Source: Geosiphon pyriformis (lineage: Eukaryota; Glomeromycota; Glomeromycetes; Archaeosporales; Geosiphonaceae). Taken from it: DNA of 64,000 nt. The position numbers and the translations under genes are program-made. This document shows, piece after piece, positions 12,076 through 22,965 of the stretch. Below the pieces are notes generated by a model, which had not been told where the DNA came from, did not search any database, and was given only the letters and a program-made list of their open reading frames with translations. Position 1 is the stretch's first letter. Each line of letters starts with the position of its first letter. The DNA is taken from NCBI GenBank assembly GCA_016748015.1, contig JAAOMT010000226.1, positions 124,001 to 188,000 on the forward strand. The letters run 5' to 3'.

Positions 12076-12974
12076 TGTTATTCATAGAATATAGGAAATA
12101 TATTATTATTAGCAAGTAGATATTAGCCAATCAGAAATAGATGTAGTAAATGTAGAATTCCAGGATTCCTCTTATTAAGAATTGCAGGATTCCAGGAATT
12201 CCAGGATTCTTGTTACAAGGAATTGAAGAATTGAGGAATTTCAAATATGTATATATAACAGTAGTATTAGAAGCAGAAAAAAAGAAAGAATTAACACCAA
12301 GAATCCTTAGCTTAGTTACCACAATCCTCAAATAAATAATTATTCACTATATTAGATTCATTCTTCATTATCAACACTTCATGTTAATAGTAAATAATAC
12401 TTAACCATACTAAAACAGTAGCTCTTGATCACAGCTATTGATGGGATACTAACTTGCAAATTGCCTTGGCTTATTTTTTATTTTTTATTTTATTTTTTCT
12501 TTATTTTCTTTGCTGTCTACTAACTTGATTAAAGAATTTACTCTTGGAGGACTTACGGAGGAATAAAACACACTTAAACAATACTTACTTTTAGAGAACT
12601 TATGGAGGAATAAAACTTACTTAACCAATACTTACTCTTGGAGGACTTATGGAAGAATAAACTTGCTTAAACAATACTTATTCTTGGAAGACTTATGGAG
12701 GAACTGACATCAGAAAACAGCACTGACATACACTTATGGAAGATATTGTATTAGGAGAATCATCAACCATCAAGCTGAGCAAGCAATTGATGAAACTACA
12801 GTTTCAGGAAACTACTAATAAACTGTTATTACTGAATCTCTGTCCATTATACAAAGAACTCAATTAGAAAACCTTTAGATAAAATACCTTCAGATTATCA
12901 TCATTATTAATTGCTTTGAGCACCAAGTTACGAGTTTATTATTTACACAACACCTCAAAGAATCACCTGTAACA
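12076..12974 (+). repeat. 5' LTR of element C
   Basis: 899 bp, starts TGTTATTC and ends TGTAACA. It contains a block of AGGATTCCAGGAATT-type repeats (12150-12240) followed by a TATA box, an AATAAA at about 12331, the inverted repeats discussed in the findings, a pyrimidine-rich stretch, and three GGAGGACTTA-type repeats (12546-12700). Confidence 0.93.
12250..12258 (+). promoter_or_regulatory. Probable TATA box of the C LTR
   Basis: TATATATAA followed by CAGTAGTATTAGAAGC. The same TATA-plus-downstream block occurs in the other LTRs of this group (for example 21666-21690 and the minus strand near 49250), which supports it as the core promoter. A transcription start about 30 bp downstream is inference. 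Confidence 0.6.
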
Positions 12975-12975
12975 T

Positions 12976-15147
12976 TTGGTGCTCTCTGTGAGGTATAATT
13001 CTATAGAGAACCAGTGCCAACAACATTATCCAAACATGGCAGAATCAGAAATTATAGGAGCCAACCACTTAGGATTTGCAAAATTCTTGTTTCAACAATA
13101 CAGTCAACAATTAGGATTAAACAGTAATCACTACCCAGCCAAATCAGCCTTCAACTATTACATCAATGATAAAATCACAGACTGTTTAGGAGGAACTGTT
13201 AATATTGAGTCAGCAAGAGAAAATTTTTATACAGAATTATTTCAACACACCAGCTTACCAAGAAATTACAGTTTCACCCCAATCATCAGGGAAATTAATC
13301 AAATCATTGAAAGATACATACAACAACAATTTTCCATTACCTACGCAGACAAAGGTAAAGGAAGAATACAAACACCAGCAGTGACACCAAAAAGAATACA
13401 GTTACCTGGTTGGAAGAAACACAGAGTAGAATTACCAACCACTCCATCATATCACTACATACCTGGAAGCACCATCAACATTTTATCAGTAAACATGTCC
13501 ACATTAAACATGACATTAATATTTGGAAGATTTCAGTTTCAAAGCAAACAATGGAAAGAAGACTTACTAAGACCATATGGTGCATATTTTGAAAGATTTA
13601 AATCATGATCCCTAATGCCATCAGGAATTCAATTACCAATACCCTAACCAGATTTCAGAGCTGCTACTCCATGGAAATTATTAGAGAAAGAAGAAAAAGG
13701 AAGTGAAGATCAAAGATTTACTTACCAAAACTCAATCTCAGAAAACTCGGAATTCGGAATCCCAAACATTCAAACTCTGCAAAACTCAAACATAGAAAAT
13801 CTGGAAATTAAAACTCTGAATATTAGAACTTAGCAAAATCAAAACAATCAGAACTCCAATTTAATTAATCAGCCAAACATACTTCCAAATATTGTCATCA
13901 ATCACCCACCAATTGATCCGATAGTCAAACCCATTTAGCAGCCACCTCAACAATCAAATCTGCAAATCCAACAGTCACAAGGACCACTTTAGCAACCACT
14001 ACTGCAACAACAACCACTACAGCAGCCATAACAACAACTAAACATAAACCAAATGGCCTACGCACCTATTGCCAAGTTAGAAAACTTTACTGATGAAGAA
14101 GACGACACTCAAGCATGAATCAATGACATCTCCAAGGCCATTATAGTGAACAATTGGGATGATGCCAGAGTCTTATAGACAATCCCATACTTTCTCAAAG
14201 AAACTGCCAATTCTTGGTATCAGAGTTTAGCTGCCAGATCACAAACATTCCAACAATTCAAAACTGCCTTTCTGGAATATTTTAGCAACAATAACAGTAT
14301 TAATTGTCTAGCCAATACTTTCACCACAATCAAACAGAATAATACTGAAGCAGTCACAACATACCTAGAATGCTTTCATAAAGTCCTATGCCAAATTCAA
14401 GCCATCAATGCTGTGTATTTCACAGAACCCCAAATCCTCAACCAGTTTATTTGTGGCCTGCACAGTAGCATTTTGCAACATGTACGCCCATTACACCCAG
14501 CCAACCTTCAAGCTACAATTACACATGCCAGAGATTTTGAATTAGCTGAGCTAAAAGCCAATCACACTCAAACTGTAAATTTAATAATGAATGGATCATC
14601 TGATTTGGATTCCAAATTGAAGCAAATCAGTGATATCATCAATCAGAAAATAGAGGGATACTTAGCTGACAATAGCATGATTTATCAACCTTCTCAACAG
14701 CATAACAATTAGGGAAACAGGAATTGTTTCCAAAATCAGTTACGTCCATTGTCATCATCCAATCAGCAATGGCAGCCAGAGATGCATGTTTGCCACAACT
14801 GTGGTAAACAAAGCCACATAAAAGCCAACTGCAACACTTATAACTGACAATCGGGAAATCAACATTGAAACCCTAATCACCGATTCCAAACCCTGAATCA
14901 ATATCAAAATCAAGAGCAAAATTAAAACACTTACCTGCCAATGATGCAGCAGCCAATTTATTAAGCACCAATATATCAGACTTCAGTTTATTAACCGCAG
15001 CCACCAGCAATATATCAACTGCAGCCATTCATAATATATCAACCACACCCACAAGTAATCTATCAATCTCAAACCATTCAAACACCACTCCAAAACTTAC
15101 CTCAACATGGAACCCAAAGACTGAGAATAACACAACAAAACTGAAGA
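12976..15147 (+). pseudogene. gag region of element C
   Basis: Structural protein of the particle. The frame is open from right after the LTR (LVLSVRYNSIENQ) to a TGA at 13606-13608. The only nearby ATG is at 13036 (MAESEII), where A, E, F and G have GTG, so the real start is unclear. An N-terminal module (NHLGFAKFLFQQYSQ, FNYYINDKI) and a Pro/Gln-rich linker precede the capsid-like part (14080-14700: ITHARDFELAELKANHT, DLDSKLKQISDIINQKIEGYL). The zinc knuckle CHNCGKQSHIKANC lies near 14790-14835. A tail with repeated tyrosine-proline-glutamine follows. Many stops are TAG/TGA at Gln or Arg codons. Confidence 0.88.
12977..12986 (+). other. Primer-binding site of element C
   Basis: TGGTGCTCTC, two bases after the LTR end. 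The first eight bases, TGGTGCTC, are identical in A, B, E and F and would pair with a tRNA 3' end of GAGCACCA. I cannot name the tRNA. Confidence 0.8.
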
Positions 15148-15840
15148 TTGGCGATGGTTGTCTACCAACTGATCTTCAGTTCTTCTAACTTACCATCAAG
15201 ATTACATTCTCGAAATTCGGGTACTGATACCACCCAAAATCTGAATTCCCAGAACTATTTAAGTCTTCTGGTTACCTCAGAAGACATCACACCCAACAAC
15301 CCGGAACCCAACCCAATCCAAAAACTTACCAGCAATGGTTACTGAAAATGAAACATTAGCAGCCATCTTCCTGTTTGAGTTCGAAAAAACCACCCCAGTC
15401 CTATTATTCAGTGGAACCACCCTTGAAGAAAAACTCATTACAGCAATGTATACTAATGCCAAAGTAGATGGCCACTCCATTAAATTAATCCTAGACAGTG
15501 GTTCAGCAGGCAGTATTATCATGTGACAACTCATGGACCAATTAAGTCACTGAGTTGATCGTGCTGCTAGTGCTCATATAATCACTGCTGATAGAGCAAC
15601 CAAAACTCCAATCAGTAAAATTGACAATTTCCCATTCAAAATCAATGGCATTATAATACCCATAAAAGTCTTGGTAATGAAAGCCACTTAGTATCAAGCA
15701 TTCATTGGCAATGATTGGTTATTCAAAACCAATGCAATGCTTGACTGGACCACCCAGAAACTCCAACTCAGCCAAAATGGCCAACACACACGAGTCCCAG
15801 CAACGTGTGGCCATTTCAAACTCAGCAATATTAGGACAAC
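15148..15840 (+). pseudogene. Aspartic protease region of element C
   Basis: Retropepsin-type protease that would process Gag-Pol. The catalytic loop is LILDSGSAGSIIM near 15486-15524. The flap side is seen in AHIITADRATKTPI, and the C-terminal hydrophobic part is IKVLVMKAT...FIGNDWLFKTNAMLDW. A frame change lies between 15345 and 15335 (SLLVTSEDI frame into the TENETLAAIF frame). Stops follow at 15526 and near 15552. Confidence 0.88.
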
Positions 15841-17545
15841 AACACTGCTTATCAAATTCAAGAAGGAAGAAAACAAACCAATGTGGAAAGTGTATCAAGT
15901 ATTATGGACCAAGGTTGACCACAATGAACTGCCACCAATACTTTCTTGGAATGACAACAACAACGAGAAAAGAAAACAAAGAGCAGAACTTACCTGGGAA
16001 ACAGATAACCTGACTTGAACCAATAATGACAAACTGACATTGAGCTGGGAATGGAAAAAAAACAAAGAAAGCAATAAAGGGAAGAGAAAAAAGAAGGAAG
16101 AAGAAACAACATTCACTAACACCACTGCTCATAACTCACACATTTATCTATTAGTACCAACTAATTATCATTGATCAAGGCTGATATGTGTTGATTGCAG
16201 CAAGAAATTGTTGTCAATGGGCGCATGCTGTGGCAACAATGAAGAATATTCAATGGCCACCAGATTCTACAGCTGCGCATACATCATAAAACACTTTAAA
16301 AGACCAAACCAGGTGGGAAAATGGGACAATACACTATGTTTAGCTTGTGGAGAGACACTTTTGGACGAAGGAATGTGGAATGACATTCCTGGTCAAAGAA
16401 AAATATGTGATACTTTGTGCCAGTACACAATCCTTATCAGTGATTGGGTTAAGAAAAGGACATCCATAGAAGTCGTCTGGAGAAGAGCAGTATGATGATT
16501 GAAAATTTGTTTACATAACAATGATAAAATCTGGAGAATAGCCTTCACCAAAATTCAAGAAACATTATCCAAAGAAATCAAAGAAGTCAAAAACAACCCA
16601 CCAGAACCCTTAGAACTCAATTGGGACAAAGAACTAGTCATAAATCTCTTGGAACCAAAAGAGTTTCATGAACATTATCAAACTTTAACACCTACAAAAG
16701 AAAAACAAGAGCAATATTTGGCCCAAATAAACACCAGACTATGTGACCACTGTTTGATTCCCTGTAACTTCCAATATTGTAATAAGTGTGACCTCATTTA
16801 CAATCCACCACCACGCATGATCTACACAATCCTAGAGGAAATTGAACCAATCAGCAGCTGTGCATCCAAATCGGAATTACTGTTCAATCTCGATTCAAAC
16901 TCTGACAATGACAATAACAAAAACACCAGTTCCAGCTCTGTTCAAATTGGCAATAGCAATGACAATGATTCCAACTCAGATTCAAACTCCGACCCATAAT
17001 ATGAACAATATATTGCACTGTCAGACTTTTCCAAAGAACAGAAGTTAAAATGGTATAGTGACAATAATGAAGATATTATGCCAGAACACACACATAATAC
17101 TGATGCTAAGTTTGATCTGTGGTATCTAAGAAAAGATGCCATCAAATTAAAACCACATTCACGCACTTACATTGATCTGAAAGTAGCATTAAAAATCTTA
17201 GCAACAACAATGGTTCAACTAGCATTTAGGAATAGTTTAGCAAAAAAAGAGATTAATATAAGAGAAGAAATAATTAACACAGAATATGTAGGAAATATCA
17301 TTGTTATGCTACAAAATGATTCTGAAGAGGCCTATATCATAGAGCCAAAGAAAAAAATAGCACAGACAATATTCCTGCCTCTGGTGAAAATAGGGAGAAA
17401 TTAGAGATAACAGCAAAAAGAATACAGGGATTTGGATCAATGAGTAGAATAGATATACCAGTCAATATGGCAGAAAAAGAAATTGTTGACCAAAGAGAAA
17501 TTATCTCAACGGGTTAAGCAATTTCCATTCCACCATATGGCCAGT
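15841..17545 (+). pseudogene. Cys-rich region and dUTPase-like domain of element C
   Basis: A charged spacer (15841-16130) leads to the Cys-rich block. It reads SMGACCGNNEEYSMATRFY, then CLACGETLLDEGMWNDIPG and CDTLCQYTILISDWV (16208-16495), and a second pair LCDHCLIPCNFQYCNKCDL at about 16738-16800. The dUTPase-like domain (17010-17445) keeps TDAKFDLWYL (motif 1, decayed), FRNSLAKK (motif 2), EIINTEYVGNI (motif 3, Asp now Asn), KKIAQTIFLPL (motif 4) and GFGS (motif 5, near 17429). Catalytic residues are partly lost, so it is inactive now. Confidence 0.8.
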
Positions 17546-19290
17546 ACATGGTAGAGATAAAGTGGGAAATAAAAGAACAGAATCAGATTTTTGAAGCAGA
17601 ACCAACCCTTTGTGAATCAGAAGAGATTAGACTCATCAATCTCCATATACCAGCCAAAGATTACAGCCACATCAAAATTTCTATCTATAATAACACAAGA
17701 AATGTCATAGTAATATCAGCTGGAATCATCATTGGATACTTAGACACTAAAATAGAGGATCAACCACCAAGCACCATTTCAGACTTTCCACAGCTTTGTG
17801 AATATGTCAATATCACATCACAAACAATATACAGATGAAGTGAATGTTATTTGCTCCAACCAGAGCAATTGGAACAAATGAACATAGAAAACTTAGACCC
17901 ATTCCAATGTATGTAGCTTAAGATGTTGCTCAACAATTTCAACAACATTTTTGCCAACAAAAACAAGTTTGGCCGAACTGACATTATCCAGCATCAGATC
18001 AAGACTGGAGATGCAATGCCAATTAGCATACAGAGTACCACTAGCTAGCCATGAGATCATTTGTTAAGAGATAAACCGAATGCTTAACAACAGGCTAATT
18101 CAATCATCAATGAGCCCATAGTTATTACCAGTGGTACTCGTCTGGAAGAAGAATAGAAAAATCCAATTTTGTGTGGACTACAGAAAACTCAATAGTATAA
18201 CTCGTGGAGACAGCTATCCAACCCCAAGAATACAAGAATTGTTTGATGCTTTCAGTAGAAACAAATGGTTCTCAACATTAGACTTAGACAGTAGTTACTG
18301 GCAAGTAGCCATAGATTCAGCCAACAAAGAGAAGATGGCATTCACCACTAAAGAAGAGAATTTCAAATTTGAAGTAATGTCATTTGGCTTAACCAATGCT
18401 CCAGCCACTTTCCAATGGCTAATAGAAATTGTTTATACTGGCTTATTGTGGAAATCAATAGTTGTATACTTGGACAACACCAATGTATTCTCAAAAACAT
18501 TTGATGATCATCTTCATCATTTTCAACAAGTGTTCGAAAGGCTAAGAAGAGCAGAACTAAAGTTAAATACAATAAAGTGCTTCTTTGGCAAGACAGAACT
18601 AAAATTTTTGGGACACATAGTCAGCAAAGACGGCATCAAAACAGATTCAGAGAAAATAGAGATAGTAAAGAACTTTCCAGTACCAACCAATGTGACTGAA
18701 TTAAAATTATTCTTGGAATTTGCAAGCTATTATTAATGCTTTATAAAGAACTTTTCAAAGATAACTCAATCACTCAATAATCTGCAAACCAAGAATACAA
18801 AATATAAATGAACAAAAAGTCAACAAGAAGCTTTTGATATTCTGAAAAGAAAGCTCATTTAAGCTTCACTACTAATCTATTCAGATCACAACAAACCATT
18901 CATCATTATCACCAATGCATCAGGCCAAGCATTGGAAGCAGTACTATCTCAGAAGAGACCAGATGGTAGAGAACATCCAGTAGCATATGCCAGCCAAGGT
19001 CTAACACCAGCTGAAAAGAACTATGGAACACCAGAACTAGAACATTTAGCAATCTATTAGGCAGTTATGAAGTAAAATGAATACTTGAGCCAAAAGTTTG
19101 ATATATACACGAATCATAAAGAGTTAACATCACTTCAAAAGCAAGAATTTGATAATGGCTGCCAATTCAGATGGAAAATGGCCCTGTTACAATATACTTA
19201 TACTATACACTATAAGAAAGGAAAAAACAATGGAAATGCCAATGGTTTGTCGCAAATAAGACAAATCTAAGAATATTTCAACCCAAAAAT
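17546..19290 (+). pseudogene. RT and RNase H region of element C with upstream linker
   Basis: Linker 17548-17838 (ESEEIRLINLHIPAKDYSHIKI). RT from about 17985: VLVWKKNRKIQFCVDYRKLNS, FSTLDLDSSYWQVAI, VMSFGLTNAPATFQ, then YLDN in place of YLDD (18467-18478), so one catalytic Asp is lost by G to A. Thumb: LKLNTIKCFFGKTELKFLGHIVSKDGI. RNase H: FIITNASGQ (first Asp now Asn), PELEHLAIY, IYTNHKEL (last Asp position is Asn). Its stops are mostly at former Trp, Gln or Arg codons. Confidence 0.88.
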
Positions 19291-20715
19291 ATAACAAAAC
19301 CAGAACAATACCAACGAAAAATATAACAAAAGATGAACATACAAAAATATCAACAACTTCAACATTATATAAACACTTAACAGTTTAAGAAGAATTTATT
19401 TCAAATGGAACGAAAGAGTATCAAACAACAATTAAAATATTTTATTACTCACCAAAATATACTTTATCGGAAAAATAGAAGAGATCTAGATCAACCAACC
19501 AGAGTAATTACAAAGCCAGAAAAAGAGACAATATTATTCAACATGCACTCAAATCCAACAGCAGAACACTTTCACAAAGAAGCAACCATGGAAAGAACCT
19601 GAAAAAAATACTATTGGCTATCAATGTATCCAGACATCATCCAATATGTTCAAAATTGTGATGCTTGTCAGCAAAGAGGAAGAACAAGACCCAATGAACC
19701 ATTAAGACCAATCAAAGTGGGACAACCATTCGACTGTATTGGAATTGATTTAGTCAGACCATTAACAATTACCAGCAGAGGAAACAGATACATAGTAGTA
19801 GCCATGGACTATCTCACTAAATGGCCAGAGGCAAAAGCAATTCAAAGAGCAGATGCAAAATCTATTGCCAAATTTGTTCATTAAGATTTAATTTGTCAAC
19901 ATGGATGTCCAAAAGAATTATTATCAGACCAAGGAATGCATTTTGTGAACAGAACATTAACAGAATTAAGCCAAAGATTCGGAATTAAGAGACCATTATT
20001 ATTACCATACCATCCACAAACCAACAGATTAGTCGAAAGATTTAACAGAACATTGTGTGAAGCAATAGCTAAGTTCAGCCAAGAAAACCAGAATGATTGA
20101 GATTTGTTGATACTATCAGTACTATTTGCTTATTGGACAATGAAGCAAGATACTACACAAGCAACACCATTTAAATTAGTATATAGTAAAACAGCAACAC
20201 TACCAGTGGAAATAGAAGTCAGCACATACCCAACCAAACCAATAACAGAAGAGAATTTCAAAAACACATTGTTGAAAAGAACATATGACTTAATGGAAAC
20301 ATTAGAAAACAAATGACAGAGAACAGCTGATAACATACAAAGGTCACAAGAGAAACAAAAAGAAAGACATAATAACCAACTACCAGATAAACCAGTTGAA
20401 CTCAAGATTGGAGACAAAGTACTACTACATCATACCAAAGTGGAAAAACAATGGAGTGGAAAATTTAACCCCAAATGGGACAGATCATTTCACATAGAAA
20501 AAATTCTAGGAAATGGAGCTTACAAATTAAGATTAAATAACAAAATCTTGACCAAAGTAGTACATGAAAATCGACTGAAACCATACCACCATAAAGCATC
20601 ATCATCCACCAGTAATATTCCACAACTGAGAGTACAAAGAATACTAGTCCAACCAGATAAGATTCCACAAGATCTGGAACCAATTATCATTATTGATAAC
20701 AACACATCCAATTGA
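19291..20715 (+). pseudogene. Integrase region of element C
   Basis: Zinc module HSNPTAEHFHKEA ... CDACQQRGRT (19550-19685). Core GIDLVRPLTI, LLSDQGMHFVN, NRLVERFNRTLCEAIA: all three acidic residues are present. The downstream module is KPVELKIGDKVLLHHTKVEKQW ... FHIEKILGNGAYKLRLNNKILTKVVHENRLKPYH. Stops occur at about 19600, 19882, 20098 and 20314, all at expected Trp or Gln codons. The frame ends NNTSN-stop (TGA 20713-20715). Confidence 0.88.
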
Positions 20716-20739
20716 TTAACAGAAAGAATATATAAAGAC

Positions 20740-21399
20740 ATGGTCGACACAATAGAAAAACACAGAAAAATAGAAATTACTGACAACATTCATTTATTAG
20801 CACAACAAATCTTTCAATTAATCCAACACCAGGAGATAGAAATTACAATTAATCAACAAACCATTTGATACAAAAGTACTACAAAAATACCACAACACAA
20901 AATACAGAGAAAACTCGAAAATGTTGTTGACAAAATCATAACCAAAATAAAATTGGCCATGAAAGAACAACAAATAGTCAGATTACACCAAGAACTTACC
21001 GAAAAAACTTGGACTTGGTGGATGCAACAATTTCCGAAAAACTATTGTTATTTTTACTTGGGACAACACGTAAATATCCAGAATTTGTACACTGACAAAA
21101 CAAAATGGTTATTTGACACAACAATACTGAGACAACTGAAACAATATGTGGGAAAGAACAATCTAACCACACAAGCTCAAGCCATTTACCAGCTATATAT
21201 GGGATTTCAGGACTAACCAGAAATCTTACTCAACACAGCAATAGATACAGTTACGAGTAATCAATTGGGAAAAATGACCAATGCCCAATTTGAAGAACTA
21301 CAAACTCAAATAACACAAGTAATACTCGAAAAAAAAGTTCAAGAAATAATTCAAGAAGAGGAATTAAAAGAGTTAGATTTTGATGGAGCTCAATATTAA
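20740..21399 (+). pseudogene. ORF3 of element C (conserved post-integrase ORF)
   Basis: 660 nt (219 codons plus stop) from ATG 20740, in the same frame as integrase but 24 nt after its stop. It runs exactly to the TAA that overlaps the polypurine tract. Visible blocks: KIEITDNIHLLAQQIFQLIQ, EITINQQTI, WMQQFPKNYCYFYLGQHVN, LYTDKTKWLFDTTIL, NNLTTQAQAIYQLYMGF, TNAQFEELQTQI and a Glu-rich end with DFDGAQY. Two internal stops are seen (near 20866 and 21214). It looks soluble and helical, with no signal peptide or membrane segment, so it is not envelope-like. Function unknown. Confidence 0.72.
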
Positions 21400-21412
21400 A
21401 AGGAGGGAATAA
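21398..21412 (+). other. Polypurine tract of element C
   Basis: AAAAGGAGGGAATAA immediately before the 3' LTR, overlapping the end of ORF3. Confidence 0.85.
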
Positions 21413-22341
21413 TGTTACTCATAGAATATAGGAAGTATATTATTATTAGCAAATAGATATTAGCCAATCAGAAGTAGATGTAGTAAATGTGGAATTCTAG
21501 GATTCTTCTCAGAGAAATTGCAGGATTCCAGGAATTTCAGGATTCTCCAGTGAAGAATTGCAGGATTCCAGAATTCCAGGATTTCTCTCATCAGGAATTG
21601 CAGGATTCTAAGAATTCCAGGATTCCTGTCACAAGAAATTGAAGAATTGAGAAATCTTAAATATGTATATATAGCAGTAGTATTAGAAGCAGAAAAAAAA
21701 AAAATTGACACCAAGAATCCTTAGCTTAGTTACCACAATTCTCAAATAAATAATTATTCACTATATCAGATTCATTCTTCACTATCAACACTTCATGTTG
21801 ATAGTAATTAATACTTAACCATACTAGAACAATAGCTCTTGATCACAGCTATTGACAGGATACTAACTTGCAAATTGCCTTGGCTTATTTCTTATTTTTT
21901 CTTTTATCTTTTCTTTATTTTCTTTGTTGTCTATTAACTTAATTAAAAGATTTACTTTTGGAGGACTTACAGAGGAATAAAATGTACTTAAACAATACTT
22001 ACTTTTGGAAGACTTATGGAGGAATAAACTTGCTTAAACAATACTTACTCTTGGAGGACTTATGGAGGAACTGACATTAGGAAACAGCATTGGCATACAC
22101 TTACGGAGGATATTGTACTAAGAGAATCATCAACTATCAAGCTGAGCAAGCAATCGACAAAACTATGGTTTCAGGAAACTACTGATAAACTGTTACCACT
22201 GAATCTCTGTCCATTATACAAAGAACTCAATTGGAAAACCTTCAGATAAAATACCTTCAGATTATCATCATCACTAATTGCTTTGAGCACCAAGTTACAG
22301 GTTTGTTATTCACATAACACCCCAAAAAATTATCTGTAATA
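21413..22341 (+). repeat. 3' LTR of element C
   Basis: 929 bp, starts TGTTACTC and ends TGTAATA. It is about 30 bp longer than the 5' copy because the CAGGATTCCAGGAATT block (21490-21630) has one more unit. A perfect 10-bp hairpin (ACTATCAACA / TGTTGATAGT, loop CTTCA) lies at 21781-21805, and a second inverted repeat (AATAGCT / AGCTATT) at 21831-21853. Confidence 0.93.
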
Positions 22342-22345
22342 ATGC

Positions 22346-22965
22346 TTCAAACAAATTTGTTCATTGGATTCAAAGATTTGTTGGATAGTAGTGGGTTTTG
22401 AGCAAATGTAAATTTCGTGATGTTCTCCAAAAGGTGAAATAGTAACTGGTTGTGAAAGTTGAAGAATCTGGTGAGATTCATTTTGTATATTAAGGGCTAT
22501 GTTTACTGGAACTGTAAATCTCTAGTTGAACCAAAACCTTGCATTCCTCTTTCACTTTTTCCCAATTGTTCTTTATTGTTAACTGATTGTAGACTTGAAA
22601 TATTAATTAAGGGTAGGTAAATTGCTTGAGCAATTTTTTCAGCATGTTCAATCTTAAATGATTTGTCTGTTTCATTCTGCAACATGATAGTGATGTCTCT
22701 AGTGTATCCTGTATCTATAACTCCTCCTCTAATATTGATTCTTTTGCTTGCCAATGATGATCTGGAGGCAATTTGAACCATTGCTCCTGGTGGTATTTCA
22801 AGAGCAATTTTGAGATTGATTTTTGTCAAGGACTTTGGTTGGAAAACCAAAGTATCTTTTCCTGGATATCTTAGGTCATATCCAGCATTAATTTCGTGTG
22901 CTTTTTCTGGTCTGATTCCTTGGCCATAGTTGTCGAAATATTTAAGTTGTAAAGGTGGTTGCTTT
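22346..22965 (-). pseudogene. dUTPase-like domain of element B
   Basis: Best preserved dUTPase copy in the window. Motif 1 is INAGYDLRYPGKD (canonical AGYDL), motif 2 ASRSSLASK, motif 3 RGGVIDTGYTRDI with the Asp and Tyr kept, motif 4 AEKIAQAIYLPL and motif 5 RGMQGFGST. Known role of the family: hydrolysis of dUTP to dUMP, which keeps uracil out of newly made DNA. It follows the protease after a frame change near 22960 and precedes RT. Element C was inserted between the end of this domain and the RT linker. Confidence 0.86.

Larger units (their letters stand above)
12076..22341 (+). mobile_element. Ty3/gypsy LTR retrotransposon C, innermost of the left stack
   Basis: Uninterrupted plus-strand element of 10266 bp with LTRs 12076-12974 and 21413-22341. 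Its exact 4-bp target duplication is ATGC (12072-12075 and 22342-22345). It must be the youngest insertion of the left stack because nothing interrupts it. Even so, every coding domain has stops at former Trp, Gln or Arg codons. It is the clearest reference copy for the layout gag, protease, Cys-rich, dUTPase, RT, RNase H, integrase, ORF3. Confidence 0.95.

Noticed and set aside
15705-16013. Plus-strand frame overlapping the protease end of C, also seen in A (6904-7185) and E (54608-55054)
   Set aside because: Its recurrence made it look like an overlapping gene, but the alternate frame carries the continuation of the protease chain (LDWTTQKLQLSQ...). The recurrence follows from shared DNA sequence.
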